Shown: positions 28,629 to 37,015 of the stretch, piece by piece
Position numbering within the stretch: position 1 is the stretch's first letter
Layout: the number at the start of each line of letters is the position of its first letter
From: JABWBD01 sp040768665
GTDB lineage: Bacteria > Planctomycetota > Planctomycetia > Pirellulales > Thermoguttaceae
Reading direction: 5' to 3'
NCBI GenBank assembly: GCA_040768665.1
Contig: JAXGMN010000049.1
Coordinates: 41,618-105,617, forward strand
Length of the DNA stretch: 64,000 nucleotides
Notes under the pieces: generated by a model
Told to the model about the DNA's origin: nothing
Seen by the model: only the letters and a program-made list of their open reading frames with translations
Databases searched by the model: none
Program-made: the position numbers and the translations under genes

Positions 28629-29366
28629 CTAAAAAGACAGTTTCCGATAAAACCACCACGGAAGGTGCCGGAGTATCAGCGTAACAGGGCCCCAGAACCT
28701 GGGATAATACTTTCGTCCGCCCGGCGACTTCAGATCCCTCACGATATCGTCCGCGATCCTCACGGGAGAGGCAATTGGGAAAAAAAGACGCTTCCCGAAG
28801 GTCATGGCCGTGTCAACGTATCCAAGCACGCAGACATGCACCCGGACCCCGCTGGGCTCCAGCGTGTGGCGCAACCCCTTGGCAAAAGTCTCGATCGCGG
28901 CTTTTGCGGCCGAATAAGCGGTATTGCGGTTTCTCGGTGCGGCCGCGGCAATACTCGAGAACAACACGATTCGCCCTTGTCGCCTCTTCTGGAAGTACTC
29001 GCCGAAACAGGACGCCGCCTTGAGGACCGCCACGGCATTGGTCGTCATCATCTGCTCCACCACGCCGGGATCCGGGACTCCAACGTCGGATTCGCTCACC
29101 GCGCCGACCGGAAAGAAAACCGAATCGACCTCGGCCAGGAATTCGACCGCGGCGTCCAATAGGTCTTGCGGATCGAATGAAGTACCGCAAAGATCCACAA
29201 CCATTTTGCGGTATTCGCCCTGGAAGCGAACCGAGAGATCTGAGATCACCGAATCGAGATCGCGCTCGCCCCTCGCCACGAGAAACAGCGAGGCGCCCTC
29301 CAGCGCCAGACGTAAGGCCAGTGCTCGTCCGACCCCGGTGCTCGCACCGACAATCACTGCTTTCAT
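28629..29366 (-). CDS. Short-chain dehydrogenase, DprE2-like
   Basis: 245 residues. Cofactor motif GASTGVG (7-13), catalytic Ser in LFSSIAA (~137), Tyr151 and Lys155 (YSAAK). A C-terminal WGPVTLILRHLPWWFYRKL segment could sit on the membrane, as in DprE2. It lies 13 bases after the DprE1-like gene. In actinobacteria DprE1 oxidises the 2-hydroxyl of decaprenyl-phospho-ribose and DprE2 reduces the ketone to give the arabinose form; the pairing here suggests a similar lipid-linked 2-epimerisation. The sugar is not known. Confidence 0.83.
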   Translation of the reverse strand: MKAVIVGASTGVGRALALRLALEGASLFLVARGERDLDSVISDLSVRFQGEYRKMVVDLCGTSFDPQDLLDAAVEFLAEVDSVFFPVGAVSESDVGVPDPGVVEQMMTTNAVAVLKAASCFGEYFQKRRQGRIVLFSSIAAAAPRNRNTAYSAAKAAIETFAKGLRHTLEPSGVRVHVCVLGYVDTAMTFGKRLFFPIASPVRIADDIVRDLKSPGGRKYYPRFWGPVTLILRHLPWWFYRKLSF

Positions 29367-29379
29367 TCTTCGCTCCCGG

Positions 29380-30705
29380 CTACACGCCGATTCTCCTTCT
29401 CAGCGACGAGTCGAATCGTCGACGGGGATCGAACCTCCCAAGGCGGGCCGAAAAGTCGCTGTAGCCGGGATACATCCGCCTCACGACTTCTTCCCGGAGG
29501 CGGCTGTCCTTCGACAAATTGGCGATTCCGTCCACCGAAATCACAAGCCGGTCCAGCGCTTCAAAAAATCCCACCGATGCCGCGTTGGCGGGGCAATCGA
29601 TGGCCAGGCAAATCCCATCGCCGCCAAATTCCAACCCGCGACGATTGCCCCGGAATAGCTTGAGCGAGCCCAGCGTGGCGGAGATCCCATGCCCCCGAAG
29701 CAGCCGCTCGACCTGCGCCGCCACTTCTTCCCAGCGATCACGGCTCACCAGCATCTGATACTCCCGCAGGCCCGTGCGTCCGAAAAGGGTGAAGTAGATC
29801 TCCTTGCCATTGATCGGAAAGGTCGCGGTCCGGAGCCCCAAAACGGACTCCCCAGATGAGAAATGCTCTTTGAGCCCGTACAAACGGGACTCCAGTCTCC
29901 CGGTCAAACGATTGTAGAAGTTGAGACCACCGAAAATCCGCCTCTCCGGCGAGAGCCGTCGCGGCCTAAAGCTCCCGCGGACCGGGCAGTCGCACGCCTG
30001 CTCGAGATAAACATAACCGGCGCCGAACGAACGTCCCCTCCGGTTCAGGTCATTCCAAGAGTATACGCAGTCGCTGCGGCCGGCCTCCCGCTCCATGCAC
30101 TCGACGGCCGCAATGAGATTTGCAACGGGAACTCTCTTCAACCGGATCGCGCCTCCCTGCAGACGCGAGAGCTTCAGGGCCACGCGGGTAACGTATCCCG
30201 TCAAGCCGAACCCCCCGACGGTCAAGAGAAAAAGGTCCGCGTCCCGCTCGCGGCTGCAACAGACCTCGCCGTGGTCCGGGTGAAAAACAGAGAGTTCCTG
30301 GACCGTAGCCGCGAAGTTCCCGGCGTGATACTGGCTCTTGCCGTGCACGTTGAATCCGATGCAGCCGCCAACCGTGATCCGGGGATGCCCCGGCAGCACC
30401 GCCGGTATCCAGCCGGCGGGAACGCAGACGTCGATCAGTTCGATGAGCGTCACACCCGGCTCAACCGTGATCAGTCCGCAGTCGCGGTCGAACGCCAGGA
30501 TCCGATTGAACCGGTCTGATTGGATCGAATGCCCGCCCTCGAGTGCCGAGGCCAGGCAGTAACTCAATCCCGCTCCGCGGGCAATCACCGGCGCTTCGTT
30601 CGACCTCAGCATCCCGAACAGATCCGAGTAGCGCTCGGGGCGGCTGGTGCCGCAGGAGACTCTCTCAGTTCCATCGAAGCTCGAAAACGAGGCCGGTGCT
30701 CTCAT
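29380..30705 (-). CDS. FAD-dependent oxidoreductase, DprE1-like
   Basis: 441 residues. An FAD-binding type 4 (PCMH/VAO) domain is visible: PVIARGAGLSYCLAS (~39-53), ITVEPGVTLIELID, and ITVGGCIGFNVHGKSQYHAG with the HGKS pattern of DprE1. The C-terminal substrate domain ends in the YPGYSDFSARLGRFDPRRRF pattern typical of DprE1 relatives, where R.FDP..R is a family signature. No His or Cys for covalent FAD is evident. First gene of a three-gene minus-strand operon. Alternative: another aldonolactone/sugar oxidase, but the SDR and GT2 partners favour a DprE1 role. Confidence 0.84.
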   Translation of the reverse strand: MRAPASFSSFDGTERVSCGTSRPERYSDLFGMLRSNEAPVIARGAGLSYCLASALEGGHSIQSDRFNRILAFDRDCGLITVEPGVTLIELIDVCVPAGWIPAVLPGHPRITVGGCIGFNVHGKSQYHAGNFAATVQELSVFHPDHGEVCCSRERDADLFLLTVGGFGLTGYVTRVALKLSRLQGGAIRLKRVPVANLIAAVECMEREAGRSDCVYSWNDLNRRGRSFGAGYVYLEQACDCPVRGSFRPRRLSPERRIFGGLNFYNRLTGRLESRLYGLKEHFSSGESVLGLRTATFPINGKEIYFTLFGRTGLREYQMLVSRDRWEEVAAQVERLLRGHGISATLGSLKLFRGNRRGLEFGGDGICLAIDCPANAASVGFFEALDRLVISVDGIANLSKDSRLREEVVRRMYPGYSDFSARLGRFDPRRRFDSSLRRRIGV

Positions 30706-31074
30706 CGGGGCTTCACCAAGAGGTACCTTTGCCAGCCACGTAACGGCCAGACCAGGGACAAGGCGTGAGTCTTATCCGCTCCGGGACCCTCCAGCGGAGA
30801 AGACCAATAGGTAACCGTTCACGGGGCGGCTGGGGACTGGTCCATTTTTCGGCCAATTCGAGTGTTTTGGCGTCAAAGACGTTGGCCGAAACCATGGACC
30901 TGTCCCCCTCTCCTCCGCCCCGTGAACGGTTACGACCAATATGACCGCGACATAATCGGTAACCGGCGCCCTCGAATGTGTGGAGAGAATCGGCGGATGA
31001 ACAGCACCCGCATGCGCAAACGCCACCCGTCGGCCTCGTGGCACGAACCTCACGCTCCCAAGCCAGCCAACGGC
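30706..31074. other. Intergenic stretch holding repeat copy D
   Basis: 369 bases between two minus-strand genes. Contains hairpin copy D at 30811-30933. No gene otherwise. The oxidoreductase promoter should lie here. Confidence 0.4.
30811..30933. repeat. Boxed hairpin repeat, family 1 copy D
   Basis: 123 bases. Private outer arms GTAACCGTTCACGGGGCGG / CCGCCCCGTGAACGGTTAC (19 bp, perfect), boxes GGGGACTGG / CCTGTCCCC, and private inner arms TTTCGGCCAA / TTGGCCGAAA. Only the first T-T mismatch is kept; the second has closed to T-A. Confidence 0.85.
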
Positions 31075-31281
31075 CTATACCCGTTCCGCTTCCCGGGCCG
31101 CCTTGCGGCGTTCCCGCCGGAGCTGCTCGAGTTGCTTTCTCTCTCGAGGCTCGACGACGAGCACCTCATGGAGCCAAAACACGAAGTCCACGAGCCCTCG
31201 CATCAGAACAACCACAATCCAGATTCCAGCCAGGAGGACCAGCACTCCGGCCCAAGATATGGCGAACAGGATGGCAAACAC
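31075..31281 (-). CDS. Small membrane protein with charged C-terminal helix
   Basis: 68 residues from a GTG start that has GGAGGG seven bases upstream; a TTG 15 bases earlier is the other choice. One long hydrophobic helix or hairpin (AILFAISWAGVLVLLAGIWIV, then VVLMRGLVDFVFWL) is followed by a basic/acidic helix (ERKQLEQLRRERRKAAREAERV). I do not recognise the family. Sequence composition and ribosome site support a real gene. Confidence 0.55.
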   Translation of the reverse strand: MFAILFAISWAGVLVLLAGIWIVVVLMRGLVDFVFWLHEVLVVEPRERKQLEQLRRERRKAAREAERV

Positions 31282-31451
31282 TGCGGTGCCCTCCAATTAG
31301 CCAGGTGATCGGACGACGAAAGCGATCTCCTTTCACACGCTGTTCATGATGGTCCACTTGCTTTGCATCGTCAACCCGCCGGTGGTGTGGCTTGCTCTCA
31401 CAGCCACTCGAGCGGGGAATGGATTCACCCTTTTGGCCCAGGTCGCAACCC

Positions 31452-32018
31452 TCACTCCTTTGCCGAGCCTCCTCGCGTAAGCAGCAGCTCCAGATAACTC
31501 CGCCGCTCGCCGCCGGAAAGTCCAAGGTACTCGGCCAACAAGCGAATCGCGTCGCGAGCCCCGTCGAAGTCCTGATCTTCGACGACGAGTTCCAGTTCGA
31601 TGAATGTCCCCACCAACTCGACCTCGTCGAGCGATGCCTCGATTTCCCGCCCCTGCCACAAGACACGAGCTTTGAAACGGTGTTTTCGGACCGTGGCCAC
31701 GGGCCGGAATCCGAGAGCCTCCAACAGCGAGGCCCAGCCATCCGTCGCCGCCTCGCTTTCGCCCAGCGGCAACTCCAGCTCCCGGCGGCTCTTGGTCTCG
31801 GCATCCAACCGCGGACCTTTGTACGTGATCCGCGCACTCCGGCCAACGCGACGGATCCGCAACGCCTCGTCCGTCCGAGCGAAATCGCGCGATGGATGGG
31901 CGTAATACGTATCCTCTTCGTCGCGTGTATCGAACCAGTCGGCACCCAACTCCGTGAGCTGCTGACGGAGCTGCGACAGATCACCCACGGGAAACTTCAG
32001 CTCCACTTCGATTTTCAT
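31452..32018 (-). CDS. CYTH-domain protein (CyaB/ThTPase-like)
   Basis: 188 residues from ATG 32018; a longer frame has no support. The ExExK signature is E4-V-E6-L-K8 at the start of strand 1. Later ALRIRRVG, ARITYKGPR, SRRELELP and the acidic EIEASLDEVELVGTFIELEL complete the triphosphate tunnel. Such proteins cleave organic or inorganic triphosphates or, in CyaB, make cAMP. Most bacterial members of this length are triphosphatases, so cyclase activity should not be assumed. Confidence 0.85.
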   Translation of the reverse strand: MKIEVELKFPVGDLSQLRQQLTELGADWFDTRDEEDTYYAHPSRDFARTDEALRIRRVGRSARITYKGPRLDAETKSRRELELPLGESEAATDGWASLLEALGFRPVATVRKHRFKARVLWQGREIEASLDEVELVGTFIELELVVEDQDFDGARDAIRLLAEYLGLSGGERRSYLELLLTRGGSAKE

Positions 32019-32254
32019 CCAACAAATCCTCGTCCACGCGCTGTCGTCCTGTTTGATCCGGAATCTCTGCTTACTGCTACCCAACTGATTTACTAGTGCT
32101 ATTCACACTCCAGATGAGGCCAGGCGACTCGGACAGATTAAGACCTATAATACCTTGCGACGGGCAGCCCAGGCGAGAGGGGGGCACCGACCGTGCACCG
32201 ACCGGTACTGCCCACAACTCCACAACCAGGGACTCTTCAATCCAGGGACCAAAC

Positions 32255-32896
32255 ATGAGTGAAACCGGCCGACTGGACACGGTCCGATCGACAACTCGCA
32301 GGGCGGGCTGTTTTGCCGTGGCAATTTCTGCCCTCGCCGCTGCCCTCCTCCTGCTGGTCCTCTTATTGGCGATTCTCCTCTACGGCTACCTGCCAAAAAT
32401 CCAGGCCCTGCGCGAGAAACAGGAAGGTGTGGGTCAGCCTCTGCCAGCCCTCCGGCTGCAACCGCTCACCGGCGCAGGCGAACCGGTCGCCCTGGCGGAA
32501 CTCAAGGGCAAGGTCGCCTTGGTGAATTTCTGGGGAACGTGGTGCCCGCCGTGCCGGGCCGAAATCCCGCACCTCGCCAAGCTGCGGCAAGATCTCGCCG
32601 ACCGGCCCGACTTCCAACTCCTTGCGGTGTCGTGCGGCGAAGGCGGCGAGGAGGACCTGATGGAACTCGAAGCGGCGACCCAAGCCTATCTCGAGCATGC
32701 CGAGATCGACCTGCCTGCCTATGCGGATCCCACAATGACAACCCGAAATGCCTTCGATCAGGTTGCCGGGATCAAAGGGTACCCGACGACCTTTCTGCTC
32801 GATCGCGAAGGCGTAATCCGGGCCGTTTGGGAAGGCTATGCCCCTGGTCTGGTCGACAAAATGGAACAGCGCGTCCGAGACCTTCTAGCCGAATGA
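32255..32896 (+). CDS. Membrane-anchored TlpA-like thiol-disulfide oxidoreductase
   Basis: 213 residues from ATG 32255. A basic N-terminus and one helix (~18-45) anchor a thioredoxin-fold domain outside the membrane. The active site is NFWGTWCPPCRAEIP (CPPC, near residue 98) and the cis-Pro is in GIKGYPTTFLLD. This is the TlpA/ResA group, which reduces exported thiols, often for cytochrome c assembly. No cytochrome genes are adjacent. Confidence 0.88.
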   Translation: MSETGRLDTVRSTTRRAGCFAVAISALAAALLLLVLLLAILLYGYLPKIQALREKQEGVGQPLPALRLQPLTGAGEPVALAELKGKVALVNFWGTWCPPCRAEIPHLAKLRQDLADRPDFQLLAVSCGEGGEEDLMELEAATQAYLEHAEIDLPAYADPTMTTRNAFDQVAGIKGYPTTFLLDREGVIRAVWEGYAPGLVDKMEQRVRDLLAE

Positions 32897-33021
32897 CTCT
32901 TTGTCCTCGATTGATTAGGGCGCATCCCCCAAACGGCTGGTTCTGCCCGGTTTCTCCTTGGCTCCGGCTGATCCGCTCAAGTCATAGCGGTCGAAATCCG
33001 ACAATGGAAGGGTCCGATTAG

Positions 33022-33125
33022 GGGCAATGATTCGAAACGGGGACTGGCTCCAAGCCGTACAGCTCGGCATCCAGCCCAGAACCTCTCACGCCGAGGTGCC
33101 TGTCGCCGTTTTTGAATCATTGCCC
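33022..33125. repeat. Boxed hairpin repeat, family 1 copy E
   Basis: 104 bases. Private outer arms GGGCAATGATTC / GAATCATTGCCC, boxes GGGGACTGGCTC and GTGCCTGTCGCC (one changed base), and inner arms CTCGGC / GCCGAG. Ends ~55 bases before the BBP7-like gene. Confidence 0.8.
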
Positions 33126-33180
33126 GATTGCGGCTCTTCTGCCTGTCTCGTCCCACAATTTTGAATCCAGGGCAGCTAGG

Positions 33181-34743
33181 ATGTTCCCCCTCTTCCAGCG
33201 CATGCCCCGCGTCGCTCGTGCGCGGACCCGGCAGTATGGCGTCCCAACCGGTCATCGCTGCCGCAAGGCCCATGGCCGCGGATGGATTATCGCGACCGCG
33301 CTGATCCTCTCACCTGGCCTTGCTTTCCCCCAAGAACTGGCTGACCTTCAGTTGACCGCGCCCGCGTCACCGCCGTCGGTTACCGATACGCCAAGAACAC
33401 TGCTGCCCGTCGAGCCCGTTCCGGTCGAACTGCCGCCGCCCACGCCTCCTCCTGTCGACGCACCGGGGACGGAAGCGCCGAGCCCGGCAGTTTTGCCCGG
33501 CCAAACGGCTATTCCGGACGCACCTCCAACACTCGACGCATCGGAGATGGAAACACCGAGCCCGGCGATCTTGCCGGGCGGAATCGCCACGCCGCCAACG
33601 CTCACTCCCTCGATCGCGGTGGACCCGCCGGCGTATGCCGCATTGGGGTTGCCGGAGCCTTGGATGCGGCCAAGTCTGCCGACGAATCCGCGACTGCCTG
33701 AGTCCCTGCTCCCCGATCCCTTGCTGCCATCGCCAGCGGTGATCCCCCAGGCGGTCTGCAATGGCCCGTTCGGCTGCGAAGGGCCGCCCGCCGCGTGTCC
33801 GCCTACGCGGTGGGTGTTCCGCGGCGGGGCCGTGTTCCTCGACCGGAGCGACGCCTTCAACCAACCGCTGATCGCACCGCCCGCGGCCAACGAACTCATC
33901 GGCAACGAACAGCCGCTCGAGTTCGCCGCGGCCGACTTCGAATTCGACATGCAGGCCGGTCCTGAAATCGACCTGCTTTTCCTCAGTCCCTTGGGCTGGC
34001 AGGCCCAGTTGCGCCACTTCGGCGTCGCGAGCTGGAATTCCCATTTCGATCTCTTCGGAGCGGATCCGGCGCAAGTCGGGCGTCTGCTGTTCGGCGGCCC
34101 AACGGCTTCTGTTCTGGTGGGAAACCCGACGCTCGACTACTACACCGATCTGCACAGCACGGAACTCAACTACCGCAAGCCTGTCTACTCCTGGTTGATG
34201 GCGAGCATCGGCTTTCGCTGGATCGAACTGGAAGAATCCTACAGCGTTGCCACCGTCGAACTGGAAGCCGACGACCTGCGACCGAGTTTCCTCGGCTATG
34301 CCACATACAACCACCTGTATGGTCTGCAGTTCGGTGCCGACGTGACAATCCTCGACCGCGGCGGGCCGTTCAAAGTCGACACCAGCATCCGCGCGGGGGT
34401 CTACCACAACAACGCCGATCTGTGGGCCACGAGACTGAGTTATCTCGTGCCGGTCGAAGAGGAAGAAGATCTTTCATTCCGGGCACTTCGCGACGAGGAG
34501 TCGCATACGAGTTTCCTCGGCGAGATCCGTATTGGCGCGAGTTGGAAAGTCAGCAGGTGCCTGGCGCTGCGCGGCGGCTGGAATCTCCTGTGGATCGAAG
34601 GGGTCGCCCTGGCCCCGGAGCAACTCGCCACCACGGCCCTCGGCGATTCGCGGGAAGAAAACAGTCCAGCCTACGCCCGCGTGAACACCGAGGGCAGCCC
34701 CTTCTACCACGGGCCCTACCTGGCGTTGGAACTCGTCTGGTAA
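33181..34743 (+). CDS. BBP7-like planctomycete outer-membrane beta-barrel protein
   Basis: 520 residues from ATG 33181 (ATG 33202 also possible). A signal sequence ends near AFPQ. A Pro-rich linker (~40-190) has near-repeats of the form TPSPAILPG..AT/PDAPPTLDASEMET. From ~200 (CPPTRWVFRGGAVFLDRSDAFNQPL) alternating beta strands run to the C-terminus, which ends in aromatic Trp, as in outer-membrane barrels. The N-terminal barrel start and overall size match the BBP7 family known from planctomycetes. The role is probably structural or porin-like. Confidence 0.75.
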   Translation: MFPLFQRMPRVARARTRQYGVPTGHRCRKAHGRGWIIATALILSPGLAFPQELADLQLTAPASPPSVTDTPRTLLPVEPVPVELPPPTPPPVDAPGTEAPSPAVLPGQTAIPDAPPTLDASEMETPSPAILPGGIATPPTLTPSIAVDPPAYAALGLPEPWMRPSLPTNPRLPESLLPDPLLPSPAVIPQAVCNGPFGCEGPPAACPPTRWVFRGGAVFLDRSDAFNQPLIAPPAANELIGNEQPLEFAAADFEFDMQAGPEIDLLFLSPLGWQAQLRHFGVASWNSHFDLFGADPAQVGRLLFGGPTASVLVGNPTLDYYTDLHSTELNYRKPVYSWLMASIGFRWIELEESYSVATVELEADDLRPSFLGYATYNHLYGLQFGADVTILDRGGPFKVDTSIRAGVYHNNADLWATRLSYLVPVEEEEDLSFRALRDEESHTSFLGEIRIGASWKVSRCLALRGGWNLLWIEGVALAPEQLATTALGDSREENSPAYARVNTEGSPFYHGPYLALELVW

Positions 34744-34923
34744 ACCCAACGCCCGACGGCACCATCTGGATCCCCCTCGTCCTTGAGCCACCCATTCCGC
34801 CCCCTCCTGACGAGCGAACCTCCTTTTTCGACCCACACCCTCGTCAGACCGCGTATGCTGCGGTAGCATAGGTGCGTCCGGAAACGTCGAATCCTCTCGC
34901 CTGCATCGCCAAGGAGTCGCACC

Positions 34924-35571
34924 ATGAAACGGATATGGGCCTGCTCGTTTGTGCTGGCCTTGCTTTCCTCCTCCGTCCTCGCCGGGGATCCCAAGACGAT
35001 CTTCACCGATCCCTTCGATGGCCCGCTCAAAGAAGGCTGGAGCTGGCTGCGAGAAGACCCGGGGGCATGGCGGATCAGGGACGGGGCCCTGGAAATCCGC
35101 GTGCAACCCGGCGTGGCCCAGACCGTCAAGAACGCCCTGGTCCGCGAGGCCCCCGACCGTAGCCGGGGAAAGTACGCGGTCGAAGTCACCGTCGCCACCC
35201 TCACGCCGCCAAAGCAGCAGTATGAGCAGGCGGGCATTACCTGGTACCACGACGGCAAACCGCTGGCGAAGCTGGTCAAGGAATACATCGATGGCAAGAC
35301 CTGGATCGTCATGGGCGGACCTACAGACCCGGACGGCAAGCGTGGGCTGGCCGCCAAGCTACCCATGGAAGCCCAGACCGTTCGCCTACGGCTGATCCTC
35401 ACTACCGATCGCTACCAGGCCGAATTCCAGCCCGGCGGCGAAGGCGAGTTCCAGGCCGCCGGCTCCGGCCCGTTGCCGCCGCCCTCCGGCGACCAGATGA
35501 GCCTGCAGTGCTACAACGGCCCGCCGGATGCCGAGCACTGGTTCCGCTTTGACGATTTCCGCATCCAGTAG
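34924..35571 (+). CDS. Secreted concanavalin-like (DUF1349/family-16-type) domain protein
   Basis: 215 residues. The signal peptide ends at SVLAGD. The mature part is a single beta-sandwich: FTDPFDGPLKEGWSWLREDP, AWRIRDGALEIRV, YEQAGITWYHDGKPLAKLVKEYI and MSLQCYNGPPDAEHWFRFDDFRI. This resembles DUF1349 or the carbohydrate-binding sandwich of exported glycan enzymes. No catalytic pair is evident, so it may only bind a glycan. Function unproven. The creatininase-family gene follows after 32 bases and may be co-transcribed. Confidence 0.7.
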   Translation: MKRIWACSFVLALLSSSVLAGDPKTIFTDPFDGPLKEGWSWLREDPGAWRIRDGALEIRVQPGVAQTVKNALVREAPDRSRGKYAVEVTVATLTPPKQQYEQAGITWYHDGKPLAKLVKEYIDGKTWIVMGGPTDPDGKRGLAAKLPMEAQTVRLRLILTTDRYQAEFQPGGEGEFQAAGSGPLPPPSGDQMSLQCYNGPPDAEHWFRFDDFRIQ

Positions 35572-35603
35572 GCTCAGCACGCTTCACGTATTGGGAGGTT
35601 TCC

Positions 35604-36383
35604 TTGCAACCCTGGAATCTCGCAGCAACGACCTACGGCACGGTCAAGCAGCAAGAGTACGAAGTAGCCGTCTTGCCGCTCGGTGCAACCGAGCCCCACA
35701 ACCTTCACCTGCCTTACGGCATGGATACCCTGGAAGGCGACCTCGTCGGTGAGAAGATTTGCGAGGCCGCCTGGTACCGCGGAGCCAACGTCGTGCTCCT
35801 GCCGACCATTCCCTATGGCACGGTGAGCAACCAGCGAGAGTTCCCGCTGTCGCTCAACCTCAAGCCGACGACGCTGGGGGGCGTCATCGCCGACCTTGTT
35901 GAGTCGCTGGTTTACCGCGGCATACGCAAGGTCCTGCTTCTGAACAGCCACGGCGGAAACGACCTGAAGTGGCTGTTGCGAGAGCTGTACGGCAAGACCC
36001 AAGCACAACTCTTCCTCTGCAACTGGTACACCGTCTGTCAGGACGTCTATCAGGAAATCTTCGAGCACCGCGACGACCACGCGGGCGAGATGGAGACCTC
36101 GCTGGCATTGGCCTACTGGCCGGAGCTTATCGCGAAGAACCCGGACGGCACGCTGGCCGCCGACGAAGGTCGCAAGGCCGAGACACGTTTTGAAGCCGTC
36201 AACCGCGGCTGGGTCTCGATCACGCGGCCGTGGCACCTGCTGACCACCAACGCGGGCGCGGGCGATCCTCGCTCCGCAACCGCCGAGAAAGGCCGGCGAA
36301 TGATGGAGCTGCTGGTCGAGCGACTGGGTTCCTTCTTGGTGGAACTCTCCGCCGTCCCCCTGGACGAAAAGTTCCCCTACTGA
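35604..36383 (+). CDS. Creatininase-family amidohydrolase
   Basis: 259 residues. The start is TTG at 35604, with GGGAGG six bases upstream; no ATG or GTG fits. Metal-site motifs of the creatininase fold are visible: PLGATEPHNLHLPYGMDT (Glu, His, Asp), NSHGGND (~112-118) and HAGEMETS (Glu). The family includes creatininase, FAPy deformylase and mycofactocin MftE; nothing here picks one. Cytoplasmic. It follows the concanavalin-like gene closely. Confidence 0.85.
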   Translation: MQPWNLAATTYGTVKQQEYEVAVLPLGATEPHNLHLPYGMDTLEGDLVGEKICEAAWYRGANVVLLPTIPYGTVSNQREFPLSLNLKPTTLGGVIADLVESLVYRGIRKVLLLNSHGGNDLKWLLRELYGKTQAQLFLCNWYTVCQDVYQEIFEHRDDHAGEMETSLALAYWPELIAKNPDGTLAADEGRKAETRFEAVNRGWVSITRPWHLLTTNAGAGDPRSATAEKGRRMMELLVERLGSFLVELSAVPLDEKFPY

Positions 36384-36433
36384 CAATCGCCACCGCGAGA
36401 CCCCCTACATATTGCACCACTCGCTACGCCGGA

Positions 36434-36449
36434 AGTGCGAATTCGCACT
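36434..36449. promoter_or_regulatory. Perfect 16-bp palindrome upstream of the tRNA-His promoter
   Basis: AGTGCGAATTCGCACT, centred six bases upstream of the -35 box. It could be an operator or upstream element for the tRNA gene, or the end of the preceding transcript; there is no T-run. Confidence 0.4.
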
Positions 36450-36454
36450 GCTCG

Positions 36455-36483
36455 TTGACCATCCCAATTGGGACCGCTATATT
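36455..36483 (+). promoter_or_regulatory. Sigma-70-type promoter of tRNA-His
   Basis: -35 TTGACC (36455-36460), a 17-base spacer and -10 TATATT (36478-36483), ~22 bases before the tRNA. The spacer contains the palindrome TCCCAATTGGGA. It is the best vegetative promoter in the window. Confidence 0.75.
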
Positions 36484-36504
36484 GACGTTGTTGTCCCAAA
36501 TTGT

Positions 36505-36579
36505 GGTGGGTGTAGCTCAGTTGGTTAGAGCACCAGATTGTGGATCTGGGGGTCGAGGGTTCAAGTCCCTTCTCCCACC
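36505..36579 (+). tRNA. tRNA-His (anticodon GTG)
   Basis: Cloverleaf by eye: acceptor GTGGGTG with the extra 5' G-1 opposite C73, typical of His; D arm GCTC/GAGC; anticodon stem CCAGA/TCTGG with loop TTGTGGA; T arm GAGGG-TTCAAGT-CCCTT. The acceptor has one T-T mismatch (position 6 with 67). CCA is not encoded. Confidence 0.95.
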
Positions 36580-37015
36580 CTTTGTTGGGGTCTCTACGCC
36601 TTGGCGCGAGACGGATCGCCAGCGCCTCCCGCAGCGATGCCAGATCAGACATGCGCCCGCGACGTCGGCACCATGCTTCGGTCCGCCGGCTCTGACAGTC
36701 TGAAACTCGCCAGCATCAGTGCCGCAGCCGCGAGAATCGCAGCCGTGAAACCCGCCACGGGCTCAGTTGGGCTTCTCCCGAGAGCTGGCCCAAATCGGCG
36801 AGAGCACCAACTGCATTACCGGGTACAATTCGCTGCTCCCCCCGAATGGGCAGGCAATAGCTATGCGGCCGTGCAGCGAGATTTCCTGGCTCGCCCTCCT
36901 TACGCTGCTTCGTTGGCACCCTTGAGCAGCGCTGTAACCTGCTGTCGTACGTACGCATCAGTCCGTACATGGCCGCAAGGCGGCGGCCGCATTTTGACAA
37001 GCAGGAGATTAGGCC
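36580..37015. other. Gene-free stretch after tRNA-His
   Basis: 436 bases. No T-run terminator, repeat or supported gene. A ribosome site (AGGAG) for the thioredoxin gene is at the right end. Confidence 0.35.
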
